64,000 nt of DNA from Epiperipatus broadwayi (GCA_028023455.1 JAQFVV010000151.1:341001-405000); one strand, 5' to 3'; counted from the stretch's first letter, positions 13,450 to 25,944 are shown. Made by a program: numbers and translations. The notes: generated from the sequence alone by a model not told the origin.

Positions 13450-13566
13450 GCGCAGTGATAAATTGGCTGATTCTAGATCTCAAAATTCATCGATTGTGAC
13501 TCCACTCAATCAAATTCAGTTGTAGTGCTTCTTATGAACTCCTGAGCAATGAACTATTCGATTATT
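13450..13566 (+). mobile_element. SINE family B, copy 2
   Basis: GCGCAGTGATAAATTGGCTGA, then a CATCGATTGTGACTCC block, a TAGTGCTTCTTATGAACTCC block, and the family end GAGCAATGAACTATTCGATTATT. It lies 100 bases after copy 1 in the same orientation. Confidence 0.6.
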
Positions 13567-15640
13567 GCAATTAACTGAATACACATTTATATACAATTAT
13601 TATTTTTTATTTATAATTAACATCTGTTGGATTCTACTGAGAATCAGAGAAATAGCAATGTTGCATGACTTTCAAAGCAGTTCAATTATAATACAATACA
13701 ACATAGACATCACAATCGAGAATAGGCTAACTATGAGTTGGGGGACAAGCTAGATTCACAAGAGTCAGTTCAAATGCGTAACTAAATAATGAACTAATCC
13801 AGACATGTATTACACACTGTAAGATTATATCCTGAATAATGAACAACCAATTTAACAAGTTATTGGGAATCAAATTGTTACCAAATATAATAAACCAAGA
13901 ACGTTTAATAACTTTTCTAATGCTAGATGACATTCCTGTTTTATATACTTTTGAAAACTATGATAAACATATTTTTACAAAAAAAAAAAATCAACGCTTG
14001 AGTTATTTAAAATTCTAAATGTATTTTTTAAAAATAAAAAAAAAATTAGTAATTTAATATTCATATACAGTTTCATTTTTAAAAGATTTTGACATTCAAC
14101 TTAAAAATGAATTCTGGGTATATATAATATTTCTGATCACATAATACGAACATTATTTATTTTCATAACATTTCTTATTTTTTAACTTCACATTAAACTC
14201 AAACATGTATGTGTAATTATTTTAAACAACTTTTAAACTCAGTAATGAATTATCAGTGAGATTAAATATATATATATTGCAATGGTATGGAAAAATGGGG
14301 GAGATGACATAGGGTGATGGGAAATCATCATCAACCCCATAAAATAACTAATCAAATTAAATATCAAAAGGAATAGTATGAAATCAGCATAAACAAACAA
14401 TACATTGCATGTCTAGCAATATGAAAAAAAAAAAAATAATTATCTGAATTACGCAATCAACAAAGAGCAAAGAACAGTCAAAAATCATAAAATCAACATC
14501 ATAAAATCAACAATCAGCCTTGTAACTGGATCTGAAATGAGTCCACTAGGAATAAAAAAGGTACATTATACATAGACTACTTATCTAGCTACTGCAAAAC
14601 TTGGGGCAGATTATATAAACAAATAATTTGGATGCACATACTTAAGTGCTAATTCATCAGAATATAACAAAAAAATGCTGGGATACAGAAGTATGCTGAT
14701 TATTATCAAAGCTCTGACTGTATAGTACCATTAATACCCTGGCCAACTATAAACTTAATTTGTAATAATAATAAAAATAAACAGAATGTAGTGCATGGAC
14801 TTTAAAGGTAATACATTTGTGCCATCCAGAGTTATCATCTGAAATCCAAACCCCAACTTAAACCCCTAGTCTCTATAAGTAATCATTCTCCTCTAATCTA
14901 AATCAGAAAGCAAGAATTCAACTATTACTGTGAGCAAGAGATAAATAAATATAACAGCTTATTCTAAATAAGTTTAAATAATTTATAGGTTTAATCTGCT
15001 ATAATTAAATAGCTTTACTGAGATAATTTACAAATCCCAAAACTCTAAGTTGTATTGAAAATAAGTCAAGCACACTGCCAATTCATGTAACATAGCGGGA
15101 AGAATAGACATTAAGACTAGAAAAAATATTTTTAAACAACTATTTAATAACTGATTAACAATAAATAAATAAAATGATATGATAGTATAAAATTTTAAAC
15201 ATTCATTTTATCAAAAAAATATAGTTTCATAAAAATTATAATTAACCAGTTGATTTCTACTCCTAAAATTAATTAACCTTTAATTCATTAAGTTATTACT
15301 TTAAATAACCAAAAGCTGGAAAAACAACATTTTTAAAATCAGAGATAACAATCATTAAATTCTTTGTTGAATTTTGGAGGGAAAATAAATGAATAAAAAG
15401 AAAATCAAGTTTCAAAATAAAATTTTAAAATTAACAAAATTAAATTTGCCACAAAACTCTTTCATAATTTAGAAGAGAAAAATTGAATGGATTAAAAAAA
15501 ATGTTTAACAAAAAAATATTAAGTTATTGAAATTATTCAAAATTATCAATTCTTGCTTTTATAATTATTACTTTAAAAAAATCATTTTTAACTATAAATG
15601 AAAATACAATGTGCACTTAAAGAAAATATCTTTAACCATG
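13567..15640. other. AT-rich DNA, no gene recognised
   Basis: Only short chance frames, A/T runs and a TA microsatellite at about 14264-14278. No mobile element is recognised with confidence. Confidence 0.5.
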
Positions 15641-15649
15641 GTTTTATTT

Positions 15650-16180
15650 TTATTTGGAAAGCTTCTTTCCTGTTATATCTTCTAGTTTTTCCAGGTAAGT
15701 TTTCTTCTTGAAGGCTTCTACATAATGTACATAATTAACTTGTTCTATTTTTGTATGCAGCATTTTCAGATTAACAAACAGCAAAAAAATATCCTTTTTT
15801 CTTCTGATAAAATTTCCCAGGCAAGGCTGACACATAGAGACAGGGTTGCAGATTACTTTAGGGCATTTTTTCTCCTCTACATTTTATTCCAATAAAGCAG
15901 GTTACATGGAAGAAGATGACAATTAGTTTTTAACTATCTTAATGCATAATCTTCCTTGTAGAAAACATTTTCATGATTAAATGCATATTGTGCTAACATC
16001 TTGGCTAAAACTTCAACAGTTTCAATAAGATTTTTGCTTCTTTAGCTGGATCAGAAATATCTTGTGGATCAAGAGTTTTTCTCCTACTCTGCTCTTCAAC
16101 ATTGGTTTAGAACTCAATGATTCTCATAAGACACTTAGGACAATTGACTAAACCAAACCCTTTTTTTATAATTTTGAAAC
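15650..16180 (-). pseudogene. Probable processed pseudogene (retrocopy) of an unidentified protein
   Basis: Read on the minus strand from about 16180, three coding-like pieces follow one another with no intron-like spacing: 'VNCPKCLMRIIEF' then 'EEQSRRKTLDPQDISDP', 'ETVEVLAKMLAQYAFNHENV', and finally an open frame ending at 15650 with 'MCQPCLGNFIRRKK', 'EQVNYVHYVEAF' and 'KLEDITGKKLSK' before its stop. In-frame stops (for example after IIEF and after ALR) and at least two frame changes break it. C-P-K-C and C-Q-P-C pairs could have bound zinc. Uninterrupted homology-like coding with damage fits a retrocopy better than a live gene, although a terminal exon of a decayed gene is possible. I do not recognise the parent. 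Confidence 0.45.
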
Positions 16181-16189
16181 AACCCTGAC

Positions 16190-17100
16190 TTCAAGCTAAT
16201 TACAATTTTATCTCTAACATGGCATAATTAGTAATAACCAATTAGGTCAATTTTTATAAATACAATGGCTCAGCTATTTCTCCCTTTCAACATTGACATT
16301 GAAAAACAAGTCAAAAATTTAAATTAGAATTATAAAATGTAGACATTCCTTTTTTAATTAAAAACTTTCTTGCCAAATTAAAACAAAATAATCAGATTAA
16401 TTAGATTCATCTGATAAACACTACCTTTTTTTGGAAAGAGACAAAGGGGAGAAATATTATTAAACATAAAACTTTGTCTCTTTTATTTTCTTTCAAAAAA
16501 AGTTAAAATCAAAAGTTTTAATAAACTTTTCAAAATTAAAACTGGTAAATAGTTAAAATTATTGAAGAGAGAGAACAAAAGAAATTGTTTATCTGGTTTT
16601 ATATTTTCCCTTTACTATCATTTAAAAACTGACTTACATATTGAAACATTTATATTACTATTTAAAAAAAAGTGATAATCATTTAAAAAATATATTTCCA
16701 TATTATCATTTGAAAAGAAAAAAAGAACATTTAATTAAATGAAAACCCATTATTATAATAAAAAAACATATAGAAAATTAAATATTATTTCCCTGTTAAT
16801 TAAATCTAAATTTAAACTTAGGGAGCATGTAATACTGGCATGGCTTCTGCCCACAATGTTACAATATATTTCAAATCAAATAATACTAACATTCTATATT
16901 CATTTTTTAGCATCTTTTATTTTTTAACTTTACATTAAACTCGTAAGTGCATGTATACATATATATTTTTAAATAACAACTTGTCATCCTTATATTTCAA
17001 AGCTAAAGACATTGAAAAATATATAAATGACTCCTAAAATGCATTTCAATAAAATCAGTCACTCCACTTTGACCAAGTCATCATCACATAAAACCCAAAT
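16190..17100. other. AT-rich DNA, no gene recognised
   Basis: A/T runs and short chance frames only. Confidence 0.5.
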
Positions 17101-17104
17101 GTTC

Positions 17105-17190
17105 TTTATTATTGTATTTATATACTAGATTATTTCCATTATCTAATATAAAGTATTTAATGTCTTTATAAAATGAAACATCTAAAAAAA
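17105..17190 (+). mobile_element. Fold-back family 3, single arm fragment
   Basis: ATTGTATTTATATACTAGATTATTTCC, then ATCTAATATAAAGTATTTAATGTC, matches the left arm of the complete copy at 52921 in order and wording. The opposite arm is found about 700 bases away at 17870-17996. I cannot tell whether that is the same, interrupted, element. Confidence 0.4.
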
Positions 17191-17699
17191 CAATTGTTTG
17201 TATACTGTAGTGCAACCATAGATATCAAAAACAGCAGACAAATTAAGAAAAATCTGCAATAAGCATTAAATCTGAACAGCTTTGGAGGGCCATACCACAC
17301 TATAAGAAATTCTAACTTATACAAAGTCTAAACTTGAAATGCTTAAAAGCAAAAACTACATCTATAAAATATGTGAATGTGAAAAATGTATATTGGTGAT
17401 AGCAGTCACGCCATTCAAAAATGGACTGCAAGAGCATAAACTGATAATAAGAAGAGATAAAACAGATGTTTCTAAAACAGCAGACCATGTAGGTACCAAT
17501 AAATATATGTTTAATTGAGAAAATACAAAAATATTGGATAAAATGGAAAAGATTCAAAGAAATTTTTTTAAAGAAGTTGCTCACATGACTATATTTAATG
17601 TATGGAAACCTCTAATCAACTTTGCTCTTGGAAAAAGAAAAAATCAGGAGGAACATCATAGATAAGTATATGAAATTTCTACTAACTGTTGCCTTCAGC

Positions 17700-17800
17700 A
17701 GAATGTCTGTTGGTTAGAGCTTTATCTTAAAATTTAATATTCAAGAATCTAAGGATCCAGGTTTGATTCCCATGCTATTACTGTCACTAGATAGGCTAGA
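17700..17800 (+). mobile_element. tRNA-like SINE head
   Basis: TGTTGGTTAGAGCTTTATCTT resembles a tRNA D-arm/box A, and CCAGGTTTGATTCCCATGC 35-40 bases later resembles a T-arm/box B. Spacing is tRNA-like but the anticodon arm is unclear, so it is probably the head of a SINE unrelated to families A and B. The downstream extent is unknown. Confidence 0.4.
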
Positions 17801-17869
17801 AACACCTGAAGAAGAAAGGAGAATAATATCTCTCAAAATTTTTGCATATACTAACCTGTGTAGTATTAC

Positions 17870-17996
17870 TAACAGTTGAATGTACTTTGAAAATTTAAAT
17901 AAAGTTAAAAAAATTCTGAAGACATTCAATACTTTACATTAGAGGATGAAAATAGTCCAATATATGAATACAACTAAAATACCATCATCCTAAACC
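17870..17996 (-). mobile_element. Fold-back family 3, single arm fragment
   Basis: CTAACAGTTGAATGTACTTTG, GAAGACATTCAATACTTTACATTAGAGGATGA and the terminal AATACAACTAAAATACCATCATCC match the right arm of the element at 52921-53165 and the reverse complement of its left end. Confidence 0.5.
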
Positions 17997-17999
17997 TTT

Positions 18000-20962
18000 A
18001 GAAAGTTCATCATTATTCTATATTGTACTGCTAATGAACAGCACTACATATAAAATTGTTGTTTACAATTATTAAAATCTTATATTTAAATAATGAAAAG
18101 ATTTTGAAATTAAAATATCTCATTTAAAAAAAAGTAATCTATAAAAGTTTAAAGAGTTTTCTTCATATAAACGTAGATCGCCAAAGAGCAAACATCATTT
18201 ATTAGTATAAGTTTTACTAGTTTGAAATAATAATAAAAAAACAATTAGAGGGGGGATTAAATGGTCTTCGTGAATTTTACAAATTAATTAATTCGAGGGG
18301 AGGGGGAATTTAACTTAGCAAAAATTAAAACTACTAAAAAAAGGAGAAATCTAAAAACTAAATATCTCTCTTTTCATTTATTTTAAGAATAACAATGTGT
18401 GAATAAAGATTGTTTTAAAACATAAAGAAATAATAAAATGTGTGAGTGTTAAAAAAATAAAATATGAAAGTTAATTATTAAAATAAAGGAAAGCTCATAA
18501 TTAAATTTCAAAGCTCAAAGATTGCTTAATAGATAAGCCTTATAGGAATGGGATTAGCAATGGCTACTAATTAATTAATTAAAATCCATAAACAATAGGA
18601 CTAATTAAAAGGTATCTTATCAAAAATTTGATCAACAAAAGCAGTGGATGGATTTTGAACAATGAAAATAACTAGCAGACTTAAAAATTAATTAAAAGAT
18701 AACAACAAGATCATCCCATAAATAGGGCCAAAATTTTCATCAGTCAGTCATTCATGTATTTAGATTCAATCACCTATTAGATGTATATTCCAAAAAATAC
18801 AATGCCATGCTAAATAGTTTCCAAAGCATGTGATGAGCTCCAACCTTCAACCACAAGAACATTAGCTGTCTTCCTGATAGAAGCCATGCCTGGCTAATAA
18901 TTTGAAGCTGCCAAGAATGTCTAACTGCCTGAAGTAAGAAATAGCCCAGAACCACAATCATCAAGACTGCATGAGAAACCTAAAATCCAACTGGTCAGTA
19001 AACCACACATGCAGCAGCAAAGAGCAAGAAACCACAACATTTCAAATCCTATAGGTAATAACATTTTCCTATGCCCATTCCTAATTTTTTAAATTAATCT
19101 ATAAGTAGTAATTGCAATCTTTGAGTATCTTCAGAGTCAGTATAATAAATGAACTCTATAGCCAGCATATAATGAACTATAGTATGTGCAGGTTCGTGCC
19201 TTTCCTAATGTAACAAATAAATAGTTACAGAGCTTTCAGGTCATGAAATGATTAGTTTATAAGTCCGAATTTGTGTGCGTTCCATATACGCGGTGTTTAT
19301 ATTACATTATGATTGTATATTTTTTTAGAAATAGGAGTGTGTGCTCATCATATAAGTGATAACTGTTTATTGAATTAAAGAAATGTATAAAATTAACCTA
19401 TAAGTTTTAATATTAAGTCTATTTAAAATATTTACAATAAAGTGCTTGTCTATTAATTTTGGTCAGTCAATTCTTTAATTATACCACTAAGAACAATTTA
19501 GCAAAGAAGTTAGACACATAGTTTATTCCATACTGAATAATATTTCCATTGAGCTAGTTGGGATATTCAGGCACTGAATTAGTAGCTGTCATTCAGGGTA
19601 TGTTAACTACTTCTTGTAATTAACTGGTGCCTGAAATTTACTTCAAATCAAATAAAGTACTTTGAATGACATGGTTTGAATTCAGCAGTCGAGAAGTTCT
19701 GTAACCTGGAAATATGGCTGTGGGTTATACCTTGTGTAAACACAGTCTGGCTACAGGTACTCTCTGGGTATTATGATTCTCTGCCTGAGGAATCGGACGC
19801 TGTAATATTGAAATTGCATCTGGAGTAGATCGAATTTATAATAATTTTATAATATTGTCAAAAGGAAACAATTTGTTTACAAGATTTTCACAATTTGTTT
19901 GTATAAATTTTAAGTTTTTTTTTTACTAAAGAGTAAAATTTTTATGCTATATTTTATTTTTGTTTTTTCAATTCGATCTCTCCCCCACCTGGTTCAATAT
20001 TTATCTAATGATTTTATGTCAATTTATCTTACAAGTATTATATTTTTAGATGCTAATGTTGGTATTATAGTTTTTTACCAAATGCACAAACAATTATCAA
20101 TCATCCTTATTTTTATTAAAATATCTTTATAATTAAAATAAATATGATTTTTTTCATGTACAATGTTTCAATTTTTTCTTCACTCACGCAAAATTTTATA
20201 CGTTTTTAAAATCAGAACATACTATTCTTATGCTTTAAATATATAGCTCTGTTAAAAGACATTTAAAGATATTTTCCCCAGTATTTGTAATAATTTGAAA
20301 TATCAGAAAGATAAATTGTAACTTGAAAATGTGTATTAGTTCTTTCACACACAGAAGAAAATTTAAAATTGAATTAAAAAAAATATGTGCATAATAAAAA
20401 TTAGTAAAAAATAATAATAAAGTTTAAAAATTGGGGTTAAAAAGAGATAATACTTTTTGGCCTAATAATGAGTGACAGATAATCATTAGTGTATTTATCT
20501 TAATATGTATTATAATGTGATAAAAATGATAACAATGGGAAATGATTAATATATCTGAATTTTAATATAGCCTAATCATTGGCCACCATTTTTATAATGG
20601 AATAATGATTAGAATATGGGAAGAGAACAGAAAGTATGCCCCAGGAATTGAAAAATTATTTATAATAATCTAAATCTAACTAAATGTGGAGTGCCATTTT
20701 GTAACAAATAAAACTTGATGTGGCATTTTGTAATGATCGCCAACAGTACATGACCAGCATTGGCCATTGTTGGATAGCCATTTTGTAATGAATAACCCAC
20801 TATCTCTCTAATTTGTTTAGTCCGCTTTTGTCATGAAACAAAATAAATTGCCCTATGGGTTTTTACACATTATTTATAACAGGGCAAAACATGCATCAAT
20901 AAACAGTAACTCTGCTATAACTTGCATAAAATTATCTAGCTCAGTCATTGGTCACACTAGGC
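18000..20962. other. AT-rich DNA with a few richer patches
   Basis: G-rich patches at 18246-18310 (AGAGGGGGGATT, GAGGGGAGGGGGAATT) and less AT-rich blocks at 18780-19060, 19170-19290 and 19680-19840 suggest old repeats or decayed coding DNA. I recognise none. A GCCATTTTGTAATGA-like motif recurs about four times at 20575-20800. Confidence 0.4.
20575..20800. repeat. Degenerate short repeat around GCCATTTTGTAATGA
   Basis: Variants occur near 20582 (GCCACCATTTTTATAATGG), 20691 (GCCATTTTGTAACAA), 20721 (GGCATTTTGTAATGA) and 20777 (GCCATTTTGTAATGA). Spacing is uneven (about 30-110 bases). Origin unknown. Confidence 0.4.
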
Positions 20963-20978
20963 AATAACAATATTTCCA

Positions 20979-21087
20979 GTCTTGCATTGGTGGTCAAGAG
21001 GTCAGCGCGACTGCCTTGCACTTGCAGGCAGTTGCCCGGGTTGCGGGTTCGCGTCCCGGCCGATGCTATGACACTTTAAAAAAAAAA
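20979..21087 (+). mobile_element. tRNA-derived SINE, family A, copy 2, with target-site duplication
   Basis: The tRNA-like body has a 7-bp acceptor-type stem (GCATTGG/CCGATGC), a box A-like TGGTCAAGAGGTCAGC, an anticodon-arm stem ACTGCC/GGCAGT with an enlarged loop, and box B-like GGGTTCGCGTCCC, followed by TATGACACTTT and an A run. The 16-base AATAACAATATTTCCA stands at 20963-20978 directly before the unit and again at 21088-21103 directly after the A tail. That is the mark of LINE-driven retroposition, and the intact duplication argues for a recent event. The unit is out of step with its AT-rich surroundings. Confidence 0.85.
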
Positions 21088-21103
21088 AATAACAATATTT
21101 CCA

Positions 21104-23005
21104 ATACATAATTATTGAAATTGTCCACTACACTGATATAAAATATTAATGATAATCTTCATTCAAACCTAATTTATTCAGATAGCATTTAAAACAAAAG
21201 AAAGAAAACAAGATTATCATTTCAGATATCACCAAATCTATTCACTATCACAAAATAAACTACAATAAGCAATGACATCATATATCATTGTCCTAAACAA
21301 TGATGTACATGTAAGAAATCTATTTAATTTATAATTGAATAAGACCCAGATCAAATCAATAAATAATTAAGTTCTGATATATATCTAATATTACATATAG
21401 TAATGCAAATTTACATTAAAATTTAATAATATTCCCTATCTAAATAAACAAGTTCCTAAAATGGTTATGATAACACTTATAAAATGTTTTATAAACCTAC
21501 AATATTTATAATGTTAAAATAAAATAAATCCTTACTCAGTTTTATATCAAGTTTAATAAAATGTTATAAATAATAATTTATCTATACTCTACTTTATATC
21601 AATATAGAACCATTGCTTAAGTTATATACTTCAAAATGAAATGACTGACAAGAACATATTACCAACAAACCTATTAGATACTTTGCATTTATAATATCCA
21701 ATCATATCATTATATCAAATGTACAATAGGTTTCTATTGGATATTTATCAAATGACAATTGACTAATTCTATCTATCTATTTTAAATTTCCGGTTAATCA
21801 ATTTTTAAAATGGATTTTAAGACAATTAAACCATATAAGATAATAATCGATATATTTTAAGTCAAGGATAAATATTAAGATTTCTTAATGTTGATAAAAT
21901 TTATGGTCCACCTCAATGAAGTCTAGAGATAATTAAAGGAGATCATTCTGACTAATGACCAAATAAAATCTAATAAGATTTTATTAGCTGGATAAGATAA
22001 GTAAGCTCTTAATAATTAACCATGAACTAATGATGTTATTTAAATACCTAATATTAATTTTAAATAAACAAATATTTCAATGTAATGACAACATAAAGTG
22101 TATATCTAATTAAGCTTAAATAACAATAAAATATACCTATATAGAACCCTATTTCACTTACCTATATTAGTTTGAATTTAGATTATGAATTTAGTTATCA
22201 ACAGAAAAATGAAGTCTTCCTTTTCCTATATAGACCATTCAAATCATCTTCATAGATTTATTATTATAAATTGGTTTGCATACTTATAAAACAATTTTAG
22301 ACAAGTCTTGTTAGATTTAAATTAACTTCAAATTTATTTAATGAGAATTAATAATGATAATAAGGAAAAAAAATGACTGTATGCAATTGATTAAAATCAT
22401 AGCAAGTTGAAAAAAAATACAAATACTATTTCTTTTTGATATATCTATCTAATCAATTTGATTAGTCTATTATTCTATAAAATCAATAACAAATAATGAA
22501 TAAATATATCTATGAAATTCAAAAGTGTGCTGTATGTTAATAATACTGTATAAACTGAAGAAGAGGTTACCAATATCATTCTTAGATTTGAAGTAGAATA
22601 TATACAATGATAAAAAATTGTGATCAAATAAAGATTGATCTTTACTTGTTCACTAATATAATTTCTTAATAATTAAACCAATATAAAAAATCTATTGCAT
22701 TTAAACCTTTTGATACAAATACCCCTAAGTTCAATCTTGAATAAAAAAAATGAATATTTGAAAAACATCGGGTCCTAAATTAATCTGTATCATCAGATAA
22801 GAGCTTAAATAAAAAATGAATCTCTCTGACCTTTTATTGTGTGAATGGTTCACCATAACAATAACCTATATATATATACTATTTGATATATTTTAAAATT
22901 AAATATGAACAAAACATACATTTTGTTTTCTTTTCTTTTTTAAACAAAAAATAAATTTACAAATAGATATCATACCACATAGATGGACAGTCTAATTCTT
23001 CCTTT
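21104..23005. other. AT-rich DNA, no gene recognised
   Basis: No convincing gene or element. Short TA microsatellite at about 22867-22878. Confidence 0.5.
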
Positions 23006-23469
23006 TTACTCACTGGTCCATTGTAGATTCTGGTTCCTTGTTTCTGATTCTAATGCATAGAGACAATTCTTCTTGATGTAGCGAAGACAGGCATGAATAA
23101 TAGCAATCGAGGATTTGAATTCAATTATTTTTGTTTTTAAATTCCGATATTTTCCTTTCAAGTATACAAATATATACAATCTTTTAAGATAACATATACT
23201 TGGTAGATGCAAAATCTGCACATCATTGGCTTTATTTTTTTATTTCTAATAATATATAAAGATAATTCTTTCATTGACAAAATTCAGGAACATCCAAATG
23301 AATAATAAATGTTTGCATTTTTCCAAGTTAGTAAAGTGAAATTTCAATTGCTTAATATCATATAGAAGTTGAATTAATCGATCTTGTGAAATTCATTGAT
23401 AAGAAATGTGACATCCATATATGCATCATGAGGTTTGTATTCATCACAAATATATATGAAATCCTAGAT
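23006..23469 (-). pseudogene. Coding-like but frame-broken segment, unidentified
   Basis: Minus-strand translation gives coding-looking pieces in succession. From 23469 a frame opens directly after an acceptor-like TTCTGTTGTTAAAATCTAG and reads 'DFIYICDEYKPHDAYMDVT' up to a stop near 23380. A second frame reads 'ISQDRLIQLLYDIKQL' and 'TNLEKCKHLLFIWMF' to about 23250. After two close stops the same frame continues with 'ILHLPSICYLKRLYIFVYLK' and 'SSIAIIHACLRYIKKNCLYA', ending at a donor-like CCA|GTGAGTA at 23013/23014. The last part could be a live exon (about 23014-23160). The stops and frame change suggest either two exons separated by an unrecognised tiny intron or a decaying gene. It is on the same strand as the exon candidates at 45.7 and 58.2 kb. 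Protein not recognised. Confidence 0.35.
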
Positions 23470-23504
23470 TTTAACAACAGAATATTTTGTAGCTTATTTG
23501 CAAT

Positions 23505-23942
23505 AGAAGAATGTTGATGGGTTTTTTTTTACATTTTGTCATTTCCCTTGGAATTTCATCAATGAACTGCCCCAATTGAGTGGCCAAGCAGTTATTTTTT
23601 TTATTCTTCCATAGTTTTAGAAATTAATCACTTTAAAAAAATAAAATCTAAAATTTTGTGTTTTAAGCAACAATAAAATTTATAAGGCTCAAGTTACAGT
23701 GTTTCTGTTCTATTTATAACATAGAAGAATGTTGATGGTTTTTTTTTACATTTTGTCATTTTCCTTGGAATTTCATCAATGAACTGCCCCAATTGAGTGG
23801 CCAGACAGTTAATTTTTTTTACTCTTCCATAGTTTTAGAAATTAATCACTTTAAAAAAATAAAATCTAAAATTTTGTCTGTTCTAAGCAACAATAAAATT
23901 TATAAGGCTCAAGTTACAGTGTTTCAGTTCTATTTATAACAT
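23505..23942. repeat. 218-bp tandem duplication
   Basis: AGAAGAATGTTGATGG begins at 23505 and again at 23723, a period of 218 bases. The two units run in parallel through CAATGAACTGCCCCAATTGAG, TAATCACTTTAAAAAAATAA and GGCTCAAGTTACAGTGTTTC with only a few differences, so this is a fairly recent duplication. Confidence 0.85.
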
Positions 23943-23944
23943 AT

Positions 23945-25000
23945 CTTTTGCTGATGTTAATGTTACTAAAACAACTATTCAATTGAACTCAAAGATAACT
24001 CATTGATATAAAAAAATTGTTTAATAAAATTTGCCTCCAATTAATAAATGAAATGAAGACTTTAAAATATTGGATACAGTAAAAAAATCCTGTTTTACAA
24101 TTTCAATATTATTTTTCATTTTGAATCAAAAACAAAGAATTCACATGACATTTTCTATACTTTATAATGAATATATATTAAATATGTTAACATATATCTT
24201 TAATAATATATTCCAATAAACAAGATAAATAAACAAATATATATGAAATTGGAATATTTGATTTTGTAATGAATAAGTTGCTATGGCGAATATAGTAACA
24301 GAAATTAAAATATGTAGTAATTAGTAACAATGATTTTATTCAAGTTATCTTTTTATTATTCACTTAATTATTTCCCCATATTTATTTATCTAATCACTTA
24401 TTTATATTTTCCCTAAAATTGATCACAACCAATTTATGATTTGATGCTAATATTAATAGTAAATAATGATTATTGTTGATTATCGCCTGCATGCTGCATG
24501 ATGTCACAGTTTCCATGCAAAAGCACAGAAATATATTGCTCATGCAGCCTATAGAATAGTTCTCTTCAAATTAGCCACTAAGCAGCTTTTGTGCTTCATG
24601 GTACTATCACACCCTTCACAGATCACTATAGTATGATGTGAAGGTGTGTAGAATTAAAGTTGTCCTAAGTTTTTGCATGTGCATTCGAAGTACTTATTTT
24701 TCTGATGATCTAATGTAGACAGTATTAATTGTAAGACAAGAGACATGCTTCCGTTCACATATTTTTAAGGTTAAATTAATTTCAAAAGTGTACATTCCAG
24801 CATTATATAGAAATCATGTGTAAAATGTATTTTGCACAGGGACAGCTACAAGACTTTCAAAGCATAAGCTTGACTTGGTCAGAGGGGAATTTTAAAATCA
24901 AATTGTGTTCTGTAAATTGTTTTAAAATAGTGTTGAAAATGTTTTTTTTATCAGATGTTAATTGAAAAAAGGAAATATTACATTTTATTAAATAATTTAG
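23945..25000. other. AT-rich DNA with a hairpin
   Basis: No gene recognised. A hairpin CACACCCTTCACA (24608-24620) / TGTGAAGGTGTG (24637-24648) pairs with one bulged base around a 16-nt loop. A less AT-rich patch surrounds it at 24480-24700. Confidence 0.5.
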
Positions 25001-25205
25001 TTTTTCAAAATGTTGTGTAGGTTGTGACAGATGATCCTTTGGATCAGCAAAACCATTGGATCCCCCTCCCTGTGAATTTCAGTGCTACATGCTGACATGG
25101 ATGTTTTCAAAATTGTTGTGCATGTGATGGATGATCCTTCAGAGTGGCAAAACCATTGTATCCCCCTCTCTGTGAATTCCAGCACTACACACTGACATGT
25201 ATAGT
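25001..25205. repeat. 102-bp tandem duplication, diverged
   Basis: TTTTCAAAATGTTGTG at 25002 is matched by TTTTCAAAATTGTTGTG at 25104. Both units continue with a GATGATCCTT block, CAAAACCATTG(G/T)ATCCCCCTC and CACTGACATG-type ends. Mismatches are scattered, so it is older than the duplication at 23.5 kb. Confidence 0.75.
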
Positions 25206-25940
25206 GTTGTATCAGAGTAGTGTAAAAAAAAGTAAATTGTAAATCAGCCGATGATGTTATATCTATTGGTTTTTGACTAGCAACAGAGCCACCAAGTGGC
25301 TTGTGGGGGCAAATCGATGATAATCATATTATTTTAAAATACGAGGTTGCCATAGTGATCTAATTAACATTTATACTTCAAGACCTACATTATCCATAGA
25401 TAAAGTGAAATGAAATTAAATGAGATCAATGAACTTTCTTATTTTTTTATTTTATTTTATATAATGTGATATACAGCACTAATCTGAGCAGATGCAATAT
25501 ATACAATGTTTAATAAATTCATTCTAGTAATACAATATTTATAAAATGAACGGATATTATTAAACAATAATATATTAACTTTTTTTTTGAAAAAAATATT
25601 GCTAACAAAAATTACTTATTAATTTTTTGTTTTATTACATGCCAGCTACTGATCTATATGTTTAAGTGTGTAAACCAAAAAATAAAATAAAATCAACACT
25701 ATTTTTATTATTTATATATATAATCATACATTATATTAATGGTTCTACATATGAAAAACATGTTAATTATTTGCTCTAGTACGGGTATTCGATGTTTTTA
25801 AATGAAAATAAAGATTTGTAATTATAAATTGGAAGAATTAAAAAATAACAAAACTTCTTTAAAAATAATGAAAAATAATGAATGAACTTAATTGTATAAT
25901 TAAACTTAGATAGAATATCTGAAAATGGTTTTAATTAATA
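25206..25940. other. AT-rich DNA, no gene recognised
   Basis: Only A/T runs and short chance frames. A less AT-rich patch at 25255-25320 is unexplained. Confidence 0.5.
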
Positions 25941-25944
25941 TTTT

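Noticed and set aside
18770-18964. 64-codon minus-strand hydrophobic open frame resembling a membrane protein
   Set aside because: No recognisable family motif, and another minus-strand frame over the same bases looks equally plausible.
20983-21065. Functional tRNA gene
   Set aside because: The anticodon loop is enlarged and the variable region is abnormal. Two other copies share a non-tRNA tail, and a target duplication surrounds the unit, so it is a SINE.
22740-22830. CTGATGA on the minus strand, checked as a hammerhead ribozyme core because PLEs can carry them
   Set aside because: No GAAA partner or stem arrangement follows, and it is not next to a PLE. Other CTGATGA occurrences noticed in the window also failed.
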